From NCBI RefSeq assembly GCF_900476085.1, contig NZ_LS991952.1, forward strand, positions 372,001-436,000: 64,000 nt of DNA, read 5' to 3'. This stretch comes from Mycoplasmoides gallisepticum (GTDB lineage Bacteria; Bacillota_I; Bacilli_A; Mycoplasmatales; Mycoplasmoidaceae). A model generated the notes under the pieces. The model worked only from the letters and a program-made list of their open reading frames with translations, was not told the DNA's origin and searched no databases. Shown here in pieces: positions 46,501 to 58,024 of this stretch (its first letter is position 1; each line of letters starts with the position of its first letter). Both the position numbers and the translations under genes were made by a program.

Positions 46501-49285
46501 TTATTTAGAGATTAAAAAACAACGTGATGAAGTTGATTTAGCTCAACGTCAGATCGAAGATCAAAAAGAAGAGTTACTCATCAAAGCACGTGAAGGGCGT
46601 TTACAAAAACAAGAGATCGAAGATCGTCTTGCTGTTTTAGAAAAAAGTGAAAAACGCTTCAGACAAGAAGATGAACTATTAGCAAAAAAACGAATCGATC
46701 TAATCGAACGGATCGGTGTTTTAAAAGCTGATATTAATAAAAAACACGAGATCTTATCATTACGTTCAGTACAGTTAACTGAAAAAGCTAAAAAACAACA
46801 AGAAAAAGATGCTGATCTACAACGTAAGTTTGATCTTTTAGAATCTGAAGTTGAACGGTTCAACGAAGAGAAGAAATCTGAGTTCCAAAAATTAAAGGTT
46901 GAGCGTGATAAATTAGCTCACCGCGAAAAAAATGTCAGTAAGAATATGAACGAGATCAATTTAGCATTAGCTAAATTAGATTTAATTCGTAAAAATAATA
47001 AGGTTGATAAAGCTAAGATCAATGAGAAATTAGCATTATTAAACGATCAAAAAGAAAAGATCGATCGTGAAAACGACCTTTTAGATGCTAAGAAAACTGA
47101 AGTAATCACCCGTCTAAGAAAGATGGAAAACGACCTTGAGTTTGAAAAACAAAAGGTTTTATTAGATCGTTCAAATATCGAACGCATCAGCTCAGATCAA
47201 CAAGCGCTTGCTAGAGAACTGGAAACTAAATACCAAACTCTAGAACGCGAAAAACGCAGTTTTTCTCAACGTAAGGAAAATGAACTAAAAGAGATCGATG
47301 ATTTCTACCAACAAGTTCAACATAAAGAACGAACCTTAAACTTGAAGATTGAAGATCTAAAACAACTACGTTACTTACTTGAAAAAGAAAGTTACAACGT
47401 TAATGTTAATAAAAAAGATCTAAAGGTTCGGATCGAACATTACCAACGTTTAGAACGAGCGATCAAAAACGAACAGCACAAACTAAACAACCAAAAGAAT
47501 AACTTTTTTAATAAAGTTGAACTTTTAAACGATCAACTAAATAAGAAATCTTCTAAGATCGCGCTATTACGTTCAAAGATTTATAATACCTACAAACAAC
47601 AACAACAACAAAAACAGATCCTTCTAGAAGAAAAACATAAAAATAGTCAATTACGTAAGTCATTACTAAAAACACAAGAAGAACTACACCAACAAAAAGC
47701 GCAATTTAGTATTGCTAAAAAACAAGAAGAAAAGAAACTAAAAAACCAGAAGGATTTAATCCAAAATACCCTTTCAGAAGTAATTAAACAAAAAGATCAG
47801 ATTACAAATATTAAGCAAGAAGTTGATCTTAAACAAACGCAACTAAATAACTTAGAAAAACTGATCATTAAACAACGCGCTGATCTTCAAAAAGAACTTG
47901 AAAAGAATTCAGAAAACACGTACAGATTACAAAAAGCCGAGCGGTTATTGGAAGAGAAGAAAACCAAGCTGCGATTAGAATATGATAAGGCTAAAAAAGT
48001 CTTATCAACAGCTAAAGCTACAGATCAAGCGCTCAAAACTAAACAAGCAAAAGTTCAAGATCAATTTAAAAAATTGGTATTAATCAACAAAAAGATTATT
48101 GAAGCTAGAAATAACCTCTTAAAACAAAGAAATATTATTCAAAAAGAAATTAACAATCGCAATATGGCAAACTTCCAAAATCCTTACCCAAATTTTTTAA
48201 ATCTCGCTCCTAATACTCAAGTAGTGCCAGCTCAAACGATAATGCCAGTTCAAACCCCACAACTTGTTGGTGTTAATTATCCAAATCAACCAGCTTTTGA
48301 TTTCAACAACCCATTGATGCAGATGCAACAATTAATTAATCAACAACAGATGTTGATGATGCAAAAAGAACATCAATGAGCTTTAGAAGAAGCTAACAAG
48401 AAGAACTCGCGATTAGCTAAGCAATTAAAACAACTAAAACACCACAAGCAAGCACTAACTGAAAGCACTTCAGAACATTTGAATTATCACAACCTACTAA
48501 ACGCTGATAACTCTTATAAGATTAATTCACTACAAAACCTATTAAGTAAAGTTGCTTACAACACAAAAAGACGCATCAACCAATTAGAACACAACCTAGA
48601 TCCAGAAACAGCTGATCTAAACCAATTACATGAACTGAATGCTAACTCACAACTATTAGATGAGATTAGAACAGTTTTAAGTAATACAACAACTAACACA
48701 AACGCAGTAGTACCAGCTAATTCTTATTCAAAAGAATTAAGAATGTTATTTGACGAGATCAAAGCTGATTTTAAAAAACAAGCAGTTTTATTCAACACCC
48801 AAAAAGAAGTTTTCACTAACCAGATCAACCAACTTGCTCAAGCAGTTGAACAAGGACCAATTGAAGTAAGAAAAACCCTAGAATCACAAGATCAGAAATA
48901 TCAACAGATGTTTGATAATTTTAGGGATGCTTATGAACAAAATATCAGTTTATTAAGAAATGAAAATAATGAAGTGCAAAAGAAATTAACTGATCTGTAT
49001 GATGAGATTGCTGCAATTAAAACTAATACTGAAAAGATTAAAAAAACCACACTAAGACCAGAAGTGCGAAATAATGCCAATGAAGGTTTAGCTAGCTTTA
49101 ATTCAGTAAATAGAGATAAGAAAGATTATCTTGATCAAACTTTACCAGTTCACCAAAACTTAAGAATTGATTTAAACCAAAATCGTGATCTATCACATGC
49201 TAAGAAAGAACGTATCAACCAATTAGCTAATGAGATTAAAACGATTAAAGAACTAATTGAGAAGAGAAAACAAACTAGCTTATAA
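43505..49285 (+). CDS. hmw2: HMW2-like giant coiled-coil protein of the attachment organelle
   Basis: A 1926-residue protein; a single TGA (48377) is read as Trp, so two apparent genes are one. The N-terminal VYDTGFDDGYI (about residues 24-34) matches the VYDTGFDDGYL of M. pneumoniae HMW2. The rest to about residue 1550 is nearly unbroken heptad coiled coil rich in Glu, Lys, Gln and Leu. A Pro/Asn/Gln-rich break (PYPNFLNLAPNTQ) then leads to a further helical C-terminal domain. HMW2 forms the electron-dense rod of the organelle and stabilises its other proteins. ATG 43505 is preferred to an upstream TTG. It follows P65 by 28 bases. Confidence 0.92.
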
Positions 49286-49287
49286 AG

Positions 49288-52200
49288 ATGAACAATAAAG
49301 ATCAATTCAATTCGTTATTAGAAGCAAATAAACCAAGAATTAACCGACCTGAAATCATCAAAAAAGACGAAAAAGCAGCTTTTAATTCTAAGTTTAAGCA
49401 CAGCTATAAAGCTCCAGAAGTTAACTATCGAATCAATTATCAAGTTCCTTATACTAGTGAAGATGAAGCTCAAGATGATGCGATCATTGCGATCTTAACT
49501 AAGCAATTAGAAGATTTAAAAGCTGAACTGTTAAGTGATCTGAATGACCGTCAGCAAACTTTAGCTCAACAAGAGCTACTAAATGATGATTCAATGATCA
49601 TCAAAGAACAACTAAACTTCTTAGCAAACTTATACAAGAGCTTTTATCATAACGATTTTGAACTTACTAATCTTGAACAGTTAGTGGCAAATAACGATCT
49701 TGTTGAATTAAAAAAACAATCTTATGCACTAAATAAAACTTGATCTAAAGCACAGATTGTCTTTGAAGAGATCAATAAGTATTCAACAGTGATTACTAAT
49801 GAGATTAGTAAAGTTGATCTTAAACCTTGATCATTAACTTTTAATGATCAAGAATTCAGTTCAGCTAATCAATTATTAACTTATCTATTTGATCTTAAAG
49901 TTGAAGCTAAAGCAAAATTAGTTAGTCTTGAACAAGCAATTGATTTTATTAACGTTCAGATCGACAGTTTAATTAAAACTATTAATAAAGAGCAAGTGAC
50001 TAAACCAAGAACTGAAACACCAACAGTTCAAGGTTTAACTAAAGAAGATTTAGATGATCTAAATTTAAATCTGAAATTTGATCTAAGTTCGATTGATAAG
50101 AACGATTTAGAACTACTAAAAGCACAATTAGCTAATGATAATCACAAGATCACTAAAACTGATCTAGAACAGTTACGTGAAGAATTAAGGGTTGATATTA
50201 ATAAGATCAATCAACAAGATCTAATTAATAAACAAGATCTAGAACTCTTAAAACAATCAGTAATTAAGACCCAATTAGAACTAATTGAAGTTAACCAAAA
50301 ACAACTTAACGAACTGCGTCAAGAACACCAAGCGCAACTTGAATTAGCAAAAAATTCCCAACAATATATCGTTGATCAGTTGGCAGCTGCAATTATTAAA
50401 CAAGAAAAGATCAATGTTTTAAGACAGTTACGGCCAATTAATCTAACTGAGATGACGATCCCTTCTACTGAAGTAGTTGTTCAACCTGCAACTGAATTTA
50501 AGCATGTTGATCAACCTAAAGAAGAAGTTAAGCATCTTGATCAGTCTCAAGAAAAAGTTGAACAGCTTCAACCAAACGTTTTAGTCGTTAGTGAACAAGC
50601 TGTTGTTGATCAACCTGTGATCTTAACTAAAGAGATCGATCAACTAAACCCTTTAACCCAAACTAATATTAAGATCAAACCCCAAGAAAAGATCATCCCA
50701 CAGATCATTGATCAAGAGTTGATTAGTGATGAAGTTATCTTAAATCAACCGATTAACGATCTGAACAATCTACTAAAAGATATCCAAGTAGAAAACCAAA
50801 AATTTGATCAAATTAAAAAACTGATCAAAGACCAAACGATTGAACTATCTGATATTGATTCTAGTTATGTTTTACAAGAACCAGTTAGTGTTGACTTACC
50901 AAAACAAGAATTAATAAAAGAACACACTCAACCTAAAACTAATTTAGCTAATTTAAAATCAAACAATTATCAACAAGTTGTTCAACTTAACACCCCGACA
51001 ACTTTTAAAGGGATTAAGGTTGATGAACTAAAACCAGAGATTCTTAGTCCAAATCTAATTATTGATCAACGTTCAGTTCTTTTAAATGATCAACTACACG
51101 ATGATAAGATCGATCAATTAAAACAAAAATACCAAGAAGATAAGAAATTACTAGAATTAAGACAAGAAGAATCAAACGCGCAAATCCAAGTCTTAAATGC
51201 CCAAATTGATCTTTTAAGAAAACAACTAGTTAAAAATCAAGAACTAAACCAATCTGAGATTATCAAAAAAACTAGTGAGTTTAAAGACGTTTTACAAACA
51301 CAAAAAGTCGCTTATGAATCGATCTTAAACCAATACAAACAACAATATGAAAACGAGTTGGTTAACAGTAAAAACGAATTAATTTGTTTGATCAATGAAA
51401 AGATCCAAGCTAAAACAAACGAATTCTTAAAGAGTGATGATCAAGAAAGTGATTTTGTTCAGATCAGAGATACTTATCTAAAAGTTTTAAACGAACAACA
51501 AAAAGAATACGATAAACAGATCAAACAAAAACAAAGTGAGATTATAGCTAAATTAAACGAACAAAAAGATCAGTTGGATGATATTATCCGATTAAAGAAC
51601 TTGGAATGAAACCAATACCAAGAGATCTTAATTAATAAGAATAATAAAGCATTAGCTGAACTTGAAAAACAAAAACAACGTTATCAAACTCTAAGTCAAG
51701 CTGACCAATCAAAGGTTAATTTAATTAATGAACAGATTCAACAACTAAAAGCTGAACAAGTTCAAAACCAATCAATTATTGATCAGTACAACGATAGTAA
51801 AGAACAATTAATCGATCAGATTAATAATACCTACAATCATGAAAGCATTAATCTGATTACTGATCAGATCACTAATAAGATCTCAGAGAAGTTTAATGAA
51901 GAGTTAGCTAGAATCAAAGAAACGACATATAACTATTATCCTGATCTAACAGCTTATTATGATTATTATCCATCATACGAACAGTTTGATGAAGGTTATG
52001 TTGATGAAAACGGGATGTATTATGAACCTGTTGATGTTGAATTAGATCCAAGAGTTCTAGATCAGTTTAACTATGATTATGAATTATATGATCAAGTAGA
52101 TGATCAACCAGTTCGAGTTGAATACGAACCTCAACAAGAAGAAGAACAACCAATGATCAGCAACGATGATCAAGATGATTTTGAATCATTAAATCATTAC

Positions 52201-52449
52201 AACACTGAAGATGTTGTGATCATCAACGATAAGATTAAAGAACAACTAGCTAATGATCAATCACTAAAGATTAGAAAACCTGGTGGTTGATTTGCTAAGA
52301 AGATCTATCTTAGTCAGATTGGTGAAAAAGAAAAGATCCCTCAAAAGATGAGTGGACGTAGGGGTGTTTTTAAACGCGTAAATAAGGGCAGATTAACAAA
52401 AGAAGAGATCAAAAAATACGCCAATAAGATCATAAACTCAAATAAGTAG
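49288..52449 (+). CDS. Coiled-coil protein with aromatic C-terminal segment, attachment-organelle operon
   Basis: A 1053-residue protein starting 2 bases after the HMW2 stop; four TGA codons are Trp. Residues 1-370 and 600-880 are coiled coil; between them lies an acidic Pro/Val/Ile/Gln-rich part. Near residue 885 comes an aromatic, acidic segment (YYPDLTAYYDYYPSYEQFDE) resembling the aromatic/glycine-rich boxes of terminal-organelle proteins, then a basic C-terminus (MSGRRGVFKRVNKGRL). In M. pneumoniae the gene after hmw2 encodes P41, which anchors the organelle to the cell body. This protein holds that position but is far longer; homology to P41 is not shown here. Confidence 0.82.
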
Positions 52450-52458
52450 TCAATTAAT

Positions 52459-53685
52459 ATGCAATTCATTCACTCAGAACAGATTAAAACCTGAATCAGT
52501 CAAAATTTAACGACCAACTACACGCGTGGGTTCTTTGTTGATGTTTTGTTTTCAGTAAAAAAGACGAAAAAAGTATCAGTAATCTCTGGGTTAGATTACT
52601 CTGGTCAAACAGAGATTATCAGTGAGATCTACAGTCGGTTTCAAGCTTTAGATCGCCTAAATGATCTTTATTTAGTTGATCTTAGTTCAGTTTATGTTCA
52701 TGAAGAAACTAAGATCGATGATTTCTTAGATAAGATTCAAACGATTGATAATGCGTTTGTCATTATCAATAATATGAACCAACAAGAAGGGACAAGAATT
52801 TGGTTTAAGCAGATCGCTAAATTAGCTAAAAAACAAAATATCACCTTCTATCTATTCGTTAATAATTCAGGGATCTTATATGATAAGATCATTGAGCATT
52901 ACAACTTTAATCATTTTTATCTTAAGCCATTTAAGTTTAGTGAATACTTAATCACCAAAGAAAAGTTTAGTAATCTTGATTTTGTTGATTATTATGAATA
53001 TTTAAATTCATACAGTCCGATCTTAGCTAGATTTAGTGATAAATCTGATGCACAGATCTTATTCTTTAATCAGATTGTCAATCTATTCCGACATGATGTT
53101 TATGAGTTGTTTAGTAAGAAATTTTCGATTAAAACTTGTATGGCGTTATTAAATATCGTGGTTTATGCCAAGATCCCTTGTTTTAATCTAAATTACTTAT
53201 CAAAAGAGCTTGAGATCGATTTTGAAGAACTGTTAGAGATCATTCGCATCTTAGATAAAGCTAAGATCTTAAAGATGATTAGAGTGATTGAAAGTGATCT
53301 ATCTAAAAAACGCGAACCACTTTATTTCTTAGTTTTCTATCATCCAATTAATTATGTGATCTTTGAACATAACGAACATTCGATCTCTGAGATGATGAAT
53401 AACACTAAGGTGTTATTATCAGCTTTTATTAGTGCAACTAATTTCCAAGATCAGATCGAGATCGTTTATGATTATCATGTTTCTTGAACAGAGCAGATCG
53501 CTTTAATTGACAAACATAAGAAAAGGGGCTATATTTTAGGTATCAATCATCATGAAGTAGGCCCGATCTTTAATGCACTTAGTTGAAAATACCAATATCG
53601 CGTCAATTATTTAAATCAGAATGATTTAGTTAATCTGATTGCGAATTGGGAACTCAAAAACTTCAAGAAGTATCAAATTTTATAA
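52459..53685 (+). CDS. Degenerate AAA/DUF4143-type ATPase-fold protein, attachment-organelle operon
   Basis: A 408-residue soluble protein with TGA as Trp at three sites. The layout follows the AAA_14/DUF4143 family: a Walker A-like turn SGLDYSGQTEI (residues 43-53), a Walker B-like strand AFVIINNMNQ, a sensor-like strand ITFYLFVNNSG, the PFKFSEYL turn typical of these ATPases, and a winged-helix part (LNYLSKELEIDFEELLEIIRILDKAKIL, abbreviated). But the lysine of Walker A is Gln50 and the Walker B acids are absent, so ATP binding is probably lost. It lies 9 bases after the previous gene and 13 before the next. Position suggests a structural role in the organelle. The family match is my inference from motif order. 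Confidence 0.65.
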
Positions 53686-53698
53686 TGTATAAACAGTT

Positions 53699-56623
53699 AT
53701 GGCTAGAACTAAAAAAAATAAATCAGAAACTAAAACCACTAAAAAACGTGGTAGAAAAGCTCGTATCGAACAAGAGCTTGAACAACCAATCCAAGATTAT
53801 GGACCTAAACTATTAAACGTTAAGGTGCAAAGTGAATTAGATCAAGAAGATGATCTAGATTTTAGTCATAAATCAATCGTTAATGATGAAAACGAGATCT
53901 TTTCTGGTGAGATCAAAACAAATAGAAGCCAATTAAAAAACAAATACTTTGATACTGTTCTTGATGAAGAAGATCTCTTACAAAGAGAGTTTGATGAGAT
54001 CAAAGAAAAATCAAAAAAACGCTTAATCTCAAAGAAAGCTAAAGAAACTGATCAAACAGCACAAGCAATTAAACAATCAATTAATAAACGGTTTGATGAT
54101 TTCTTTGATGAAACTGAAAAATCACTAATCACCAACACGATCTATGATGGTGATTATCATGAAAATGAATTAGCTGATCAAGATCTAATTGAAAAAGCCC
54201 ATGACTTTGAAAATGCTAGTGTTTTAATCGATGAGATTATTAACAGTTCATTAAGTCAAGAAGAAAAAAAACAAGAAGAAGTTTATGATAGTTTAGCAGA
54301 GATTACCAACTTAAATGAAGCTGAACTAACCGAATTAGAAAATCTTGATCTAAACAAGTTAGATTTTGATCATAATCAAGAACAAAAACCAACAACTGAT
54401 CAACATGTTTATCAAGCGATTGCGATCGATGAAGCAACGCTTAAACATGAGATTTATGAACCTGATGTTTTATTAAATATCGAACAACCGATCGAAATTA
54501 ATCAAGAATTAAGTATTCCCATTGAGATTAAACAAGATTTAGATTTAGATCGAATTAAATCTGAAGAAGTAGTTATTGATAATGCTTTAATTAATGCGAT
54601 TACAAGCCCAATTCAAGTTGAAGTAGCTGAAATCACTGATCTTGCTATCGAAGTTGAAGCTCAAATTCCCAAGATCAGTCCTGAAACGATCCAAGAAGAG
54701 ATCATTGATATTAAAGTTCATGATCTAACTAAAGATCAAGTCATAAAAGATAAACTAAAATCTTCTTATCAAGCAACTAGTGAAGTTGTTGATTATGCTG
54801 TTGATGAAAAACAAACTAATGATGAGATTATCAAAGTAAATGATACTACTGATAAACTATCAGTTCAATCAAATCTTAATGATGAGAATATCAGATATGA
54901 AGTTCAACAAGAAGAAAACACTAAACCAAAAGAAGTTCATATCGATGTTGATCAACTAAATATTAAGTTAAATAAAGAATTAAAAAAATTAGCCAAACCA
55001 AAAAAACCACTTGATCAACTTGAAGAGATCCCAGCAGTGATCAAACAAGATAAATACGTAAAACAAGAAGTAGAAAATATTCCTACTAATGATTATCGAA
55101 TCAAAAAACCCCTGGATCAACTTCAACAGATCCCAGCAATCATCAAACAAGTTAATTTTGCAAAACAAGAAGTAAAAAAACTTTCTATTAAAAAACCACT
55201 TGATCAACTTGAAGAGATTCCTGCAGTAATCAAACAAGATAAATACGTAAAACAAGAAGTAGAAAATATCCCTACTAATGATCACCGTAATTTTGATTCA
55301 TTAAAAGCACCATTAGACCAATTAAAAAAGATCCCTGTAGTTTTAAATAAAGTTGATCTTGCTACACCAAAAGCTAAATTAAGTCAGTTAGCTGAACTTG
55401 CAAGTTCAACAACTGATAAAGTTGAAAAACAACAAGTTAATTCAGTTGTTGATCTAACTGAAGTTCAAAAACTAGTTGATCAACTTGAAGAGTTAGTTAA
55501 ACAAAATCAACAACTATTAGAAGAAAAAGAACCACAAACCACTCAAAGTAATGATCAAGTAGATTTACTTGAAAATTTAATTAATGAGTTCGATTACGAA
55601 TTAGAACAACTTGAAGAACTAAATAAAAACTTTAATACTAACGAATTTGATCAAGATTCAAAAACTACTGATATTATTGTTGAAGATTTAGCTACAACTG
55701 AAATTGAATTTAAACCTGATTATCAAGCATTAACTTCAGAATTATTAGATGACACAATCCACCCAATCAAACATTATGATTCTGGTTGAAAACCTCAAGA
55801 AATTGATGTTAAGTATAACTATTCAGAATTTGATTTTAATGATTATCACAAGATCCTTGATCAGCAGACTGAATTCAAAATGTTTTGTAAAAAAGCGATT
55901 GATTATTCAAGTGCGCCAATGATCAAGATGGCTGATGAACAATCACAAAATCAAGATGATCTAATCGAATTAGATTATGATGAAACAACTAATTCAACAG
56001 ATCAAATCGAGTTAACTGATAATGTTGCTGATATTGAAGTTTCTGATTGAGAAACAATTGAAAACCACCCAATGATTGATTTCCAATCATTAATCAACAA
56101 ACATTCAGAACAATCAAAATACTATCTAGAAGATAAAAGTTCAACGACTGAATTGGTTGAACAACTTGATGAAACTGATCAAACCCAAGAAACTGACTTT
56201 AATTTTGAAGGTTTAGATGAAGATATTACGCGTTTAATCATCGAGCAAAAAGAAAATATTAAACACCGTTTAATCTCTCAAGGTGAATATAATCCTGAGA
56301 ATCTAGCTAAAGAATTAAACCAAAGATTAAAAGAAGAAACGAGAAAGATCGTTGTTAAAAATATTAACAACGAATACACAAATATCAACGAGATTAATAA
56401 GTTTAAAAAACCATTAGTTTCAGTAGAGATAAAACCAGTTCATCCGTTTGCAACTAAAAGTCTAAAAGATCGTTTAATTGCTTCGCAAAAAATTGAAGCA
56501 AAAACTGTTTCTAAAAAAGTTGCTACAAAATCAATCCTTAACGACCTTAAAGGATATCAATTCAAAGGTGCTAATCTGATCTTCAAAAAATCTGAACCAA
56601 AGAAATTAACAAACAATAAATAA
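53699..56623 (+). CDS. Acidic repeat protein, last gene of the attachment-organelle operon
   Basis: A 974-residue protein; two TGA codons (55787, 56048) are Trp. A basic N-terminus (KKNKSETKTTKKRGRKAR) is followed by a long acidic, Asp/Glu/Gln/Ile-rich part. Between residues 430 and 560 a unit of about 33-35 residues containing PLDQLEEIPAVIKQ recurs four times, the first and third copies nearly identical. The C-terminal 200 residues are helical and more basic. No membrane segment. Acidic extended proteins are typical of the mycoplasma cytoskeleton. Family not recognised. A hairpin terminator follows at once. Confidence 0.82.
54985..55365 (+). repeat. Tandem coding repeat (PLDQLEEIPAVIKQ unit)
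   Basis: Four units begin at about 54994, 55099, 55186 and 55297 within the 974-residue protein. The first and third units are nearly the same at DNA level across about 100 bases, pointing to recent duplication; the fourth is diverged (PLDQLKKIPVVLNK). Confidence 0.8.
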
Positions 56624-56630
56624 AAATAAG

Positions 56631-56659
56631 AAATAATCAGACTATCTGCCTGATTATTT
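56631..56659. terminator. Terminator at the end of the organelle operon
   Basis: A 10-bp stem AAATAATCAG (56631-56640) with 56650-56659. T-rich on one side and A-rich on the other, so it may also serve the converging minus-strand unit. Confidence 0.7.
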
Positions 56660-56747
56660 AGAGTTGGTCGTTTTGACTGAATTATCTTGATTAATAGCTA
56701 AACACTTAAAAAATACGAGTTAAAAAAAATAAAAACGGTTTGCTTAG

Positions 56748-57368
56748 TTAATGATCAAAAAGCTTTAAATACTTGTTGTGAAGCTCTAATGTTGGAATTT
56801 TCGTATCAGGTTCATTGTAGTTTTTATAGATATTAGTCCAATTGTTCAGATACTTAAATCCCCCATCGCGGTTTCGGTATTGACCAAAGATTGAGTTATC
56901 AACTGCTTCAGCATACCCTAGTGGTGGCTTTGTAGTATTTTGCTTATAAATGTTATAAAAATCTTCGATAGCCGATGAGATTGAATCTCCAGCAACATTT
57001 GCAGCGATCCCAAGTTTTCATAAGCTAGTACCAAGTTTAGGGCTTTTTGTTTTGGCTTTTTTTGATGATTTAATTTCAGCTGTGACAGATTTTAAATCGT
57101 CAACATTACCTCCAGCAAACGCAAAATTTGATAAACCAAAACCTAAATCATCATCGATTCCTCCAAGTATTTGCTTTAATGTGCTTGAATTAAGATCAGG
57201 ATCAGTTTTAACTTTTCTAGTTCTTGTTTTCTTAGTGGTTATCTTCATATCCACTTTAGCTTCATTAGCCAATGGAATAACACCAGAAAGTTCTTCACTA
57301 GTTGTTTTTATTGATCTTCTTGTAGTAGTTTTCTTACTATTAGTAGTTGATGATGCTTTTTTGGGCAT
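56748..57368 (-). CDS. Unknown basic protein, partner of the double-glycine-leader peptide gene
   Basis: A 206-residue protein (TGA at 57018 is Trp). Residues 1-60 are rich in Lys, Thr, Ser and Arg, like a disordered basic tail. A segment LKQILGGIDDDLGFGLSNFAF (shortened: LKQILGG then acidic, Gly-rich) lies near residues 63-85. The C-terminal half has aromatic residues (DFYNIY, YRNRDGGFKYLNNW, NIYKNYNE). No signal peptide or membrane helix. It starts 9 bases after the stop of the peptide gene, so both are one unit. Function and family unknown; a dedicated partner, modifier or immunity factor would fit the layout but nothing proves it. Confidence 0.7.
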
Positions 57369-57377
57369 AGTTAATTA

Positions 57378-57668
57378 TTAAAATCCTGCATAGATTGCTG
57401 AAGCATAAGGGCTTAAGAATGAATAACGCGCTCTTGAGCTTGCAAAGCTTGAACTAACAGGCCTTTGCTGGGTTTGATTGGTCACCTCAACAAAATAACC
57501 ATTGGAATCAGGTTGGTTTTTAATATCGTTGACGATATTACTTATACTAACTGCTGTTTTACTAATCGAGCCTAGAAACATCTGACTAATAAGTGTTCCA
57601 GTAGCTAATGCGTTAGCAAAAAACCCACCGTGAACTTTGTTCTTATCACTTGTAGTTAATTTCTTCAT
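57378..57668 (-). CDS. Small peptide with double-glycine-type leader
   Basis: A 96-residue product with a strong ribosome site (GGAGGAG, 7 bases before ATG). Residues 1-15, MKKLTTSDKNKVHGG, look like the leaders removed by C39 peptidase-exporters from bacteriocins and related peptides: Lys-rich start, Leu4, a polar amphipathic stretch and a GG end. The rest starts FFANALATGTLISQMF, with a hydrophobic part (residues 16-45) and a Ser/Tyr/Ala-rich tail. No cysteine is present. No C39 exporter lies nearby in this window. A signal-less small membrane-active protein is the alternative reading. Confidence 0.72.
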   Translation of the reverse strand: MKKLTTSDKNKVHGGFFANALATGTLISQMFLGSISKTAVSISNIVNDIKNQPDSNGYFVEVTNQTQQRPVSSSFASSRARYSFLSPYASAIYAGF

Positions 57669-57786
57669 TTTCTCCTCCGTTAAAGCTATGTCTTTTTATC
57701 TTAAAAAGAAGAAAATAATTTTAAAATTTCTTAGGTTTTTAAAACAGATAACTAACTCTGAATTTATCTTGGAACTAATTTCTCTA

Positions 57787-57942
57787 TTAAAAATAAAAGA
57801 TGAGCTTTTTTATTCTAAGTAAACTGGGACACAAAATATGGACAATCTCAATTTTGTCTTGAGTGTAATCTCCATTAGTACAGGTCACTCAAGCAATATC
57901 CTCTCATTGAGAATATTTTTTAACACCTTTATTTTTATTTAT
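57787..57942 (-). pseudogene. C-terminal fragment of an unknown gene, crosses the inverted repeat
   Basis: An open frame with two TGA read as Trp (KYSQWEDIAWVTCTNGDYTQ) runs through the left inverted repeat to TAA 57787-57789. Two TAA codons cut it off upstream and there is no start or ribosome site. It may be the end of a lost transposase or cargo gene. Confidence 0.4.
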
Positions 57943-57967
57943 AGTTTTTAATTTTTCTCAAAAACAA

Positions 57968-58001
57968 AAAAAGAGCCATCTTTCCATTATGGTTAGATGG
58001 C
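57968..58001 (-). terminator. Terminator of the RecB-like nuclease gene
   Basis: A 7-bp stem GCCATCT (57975-57981) with 57995-58001; on the minus strand it runs into TCTTTTTTTG. It lies 24 bases after the nuclease stop. Confidence 0.8.
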
Positions 58002-58024
58002 GTATTTATTTTACTCAATTCTTG

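Noticed and set aside
54989-55285. 98-residue Phe-rich frame antisense to the PLDQLEEIP repeats
   Set aside because: A mirror of Lys-rich coding repeats; hydrophobic only because AAA reads as TTT.
57637-57822. 61-residue plus-strand frame over the start of the double-glycine peptide gene
   Set aside because: It is opposite a gene with a strong ribosome site and consists of Phe/Leu/Lys runs from A+T-rich DNA.
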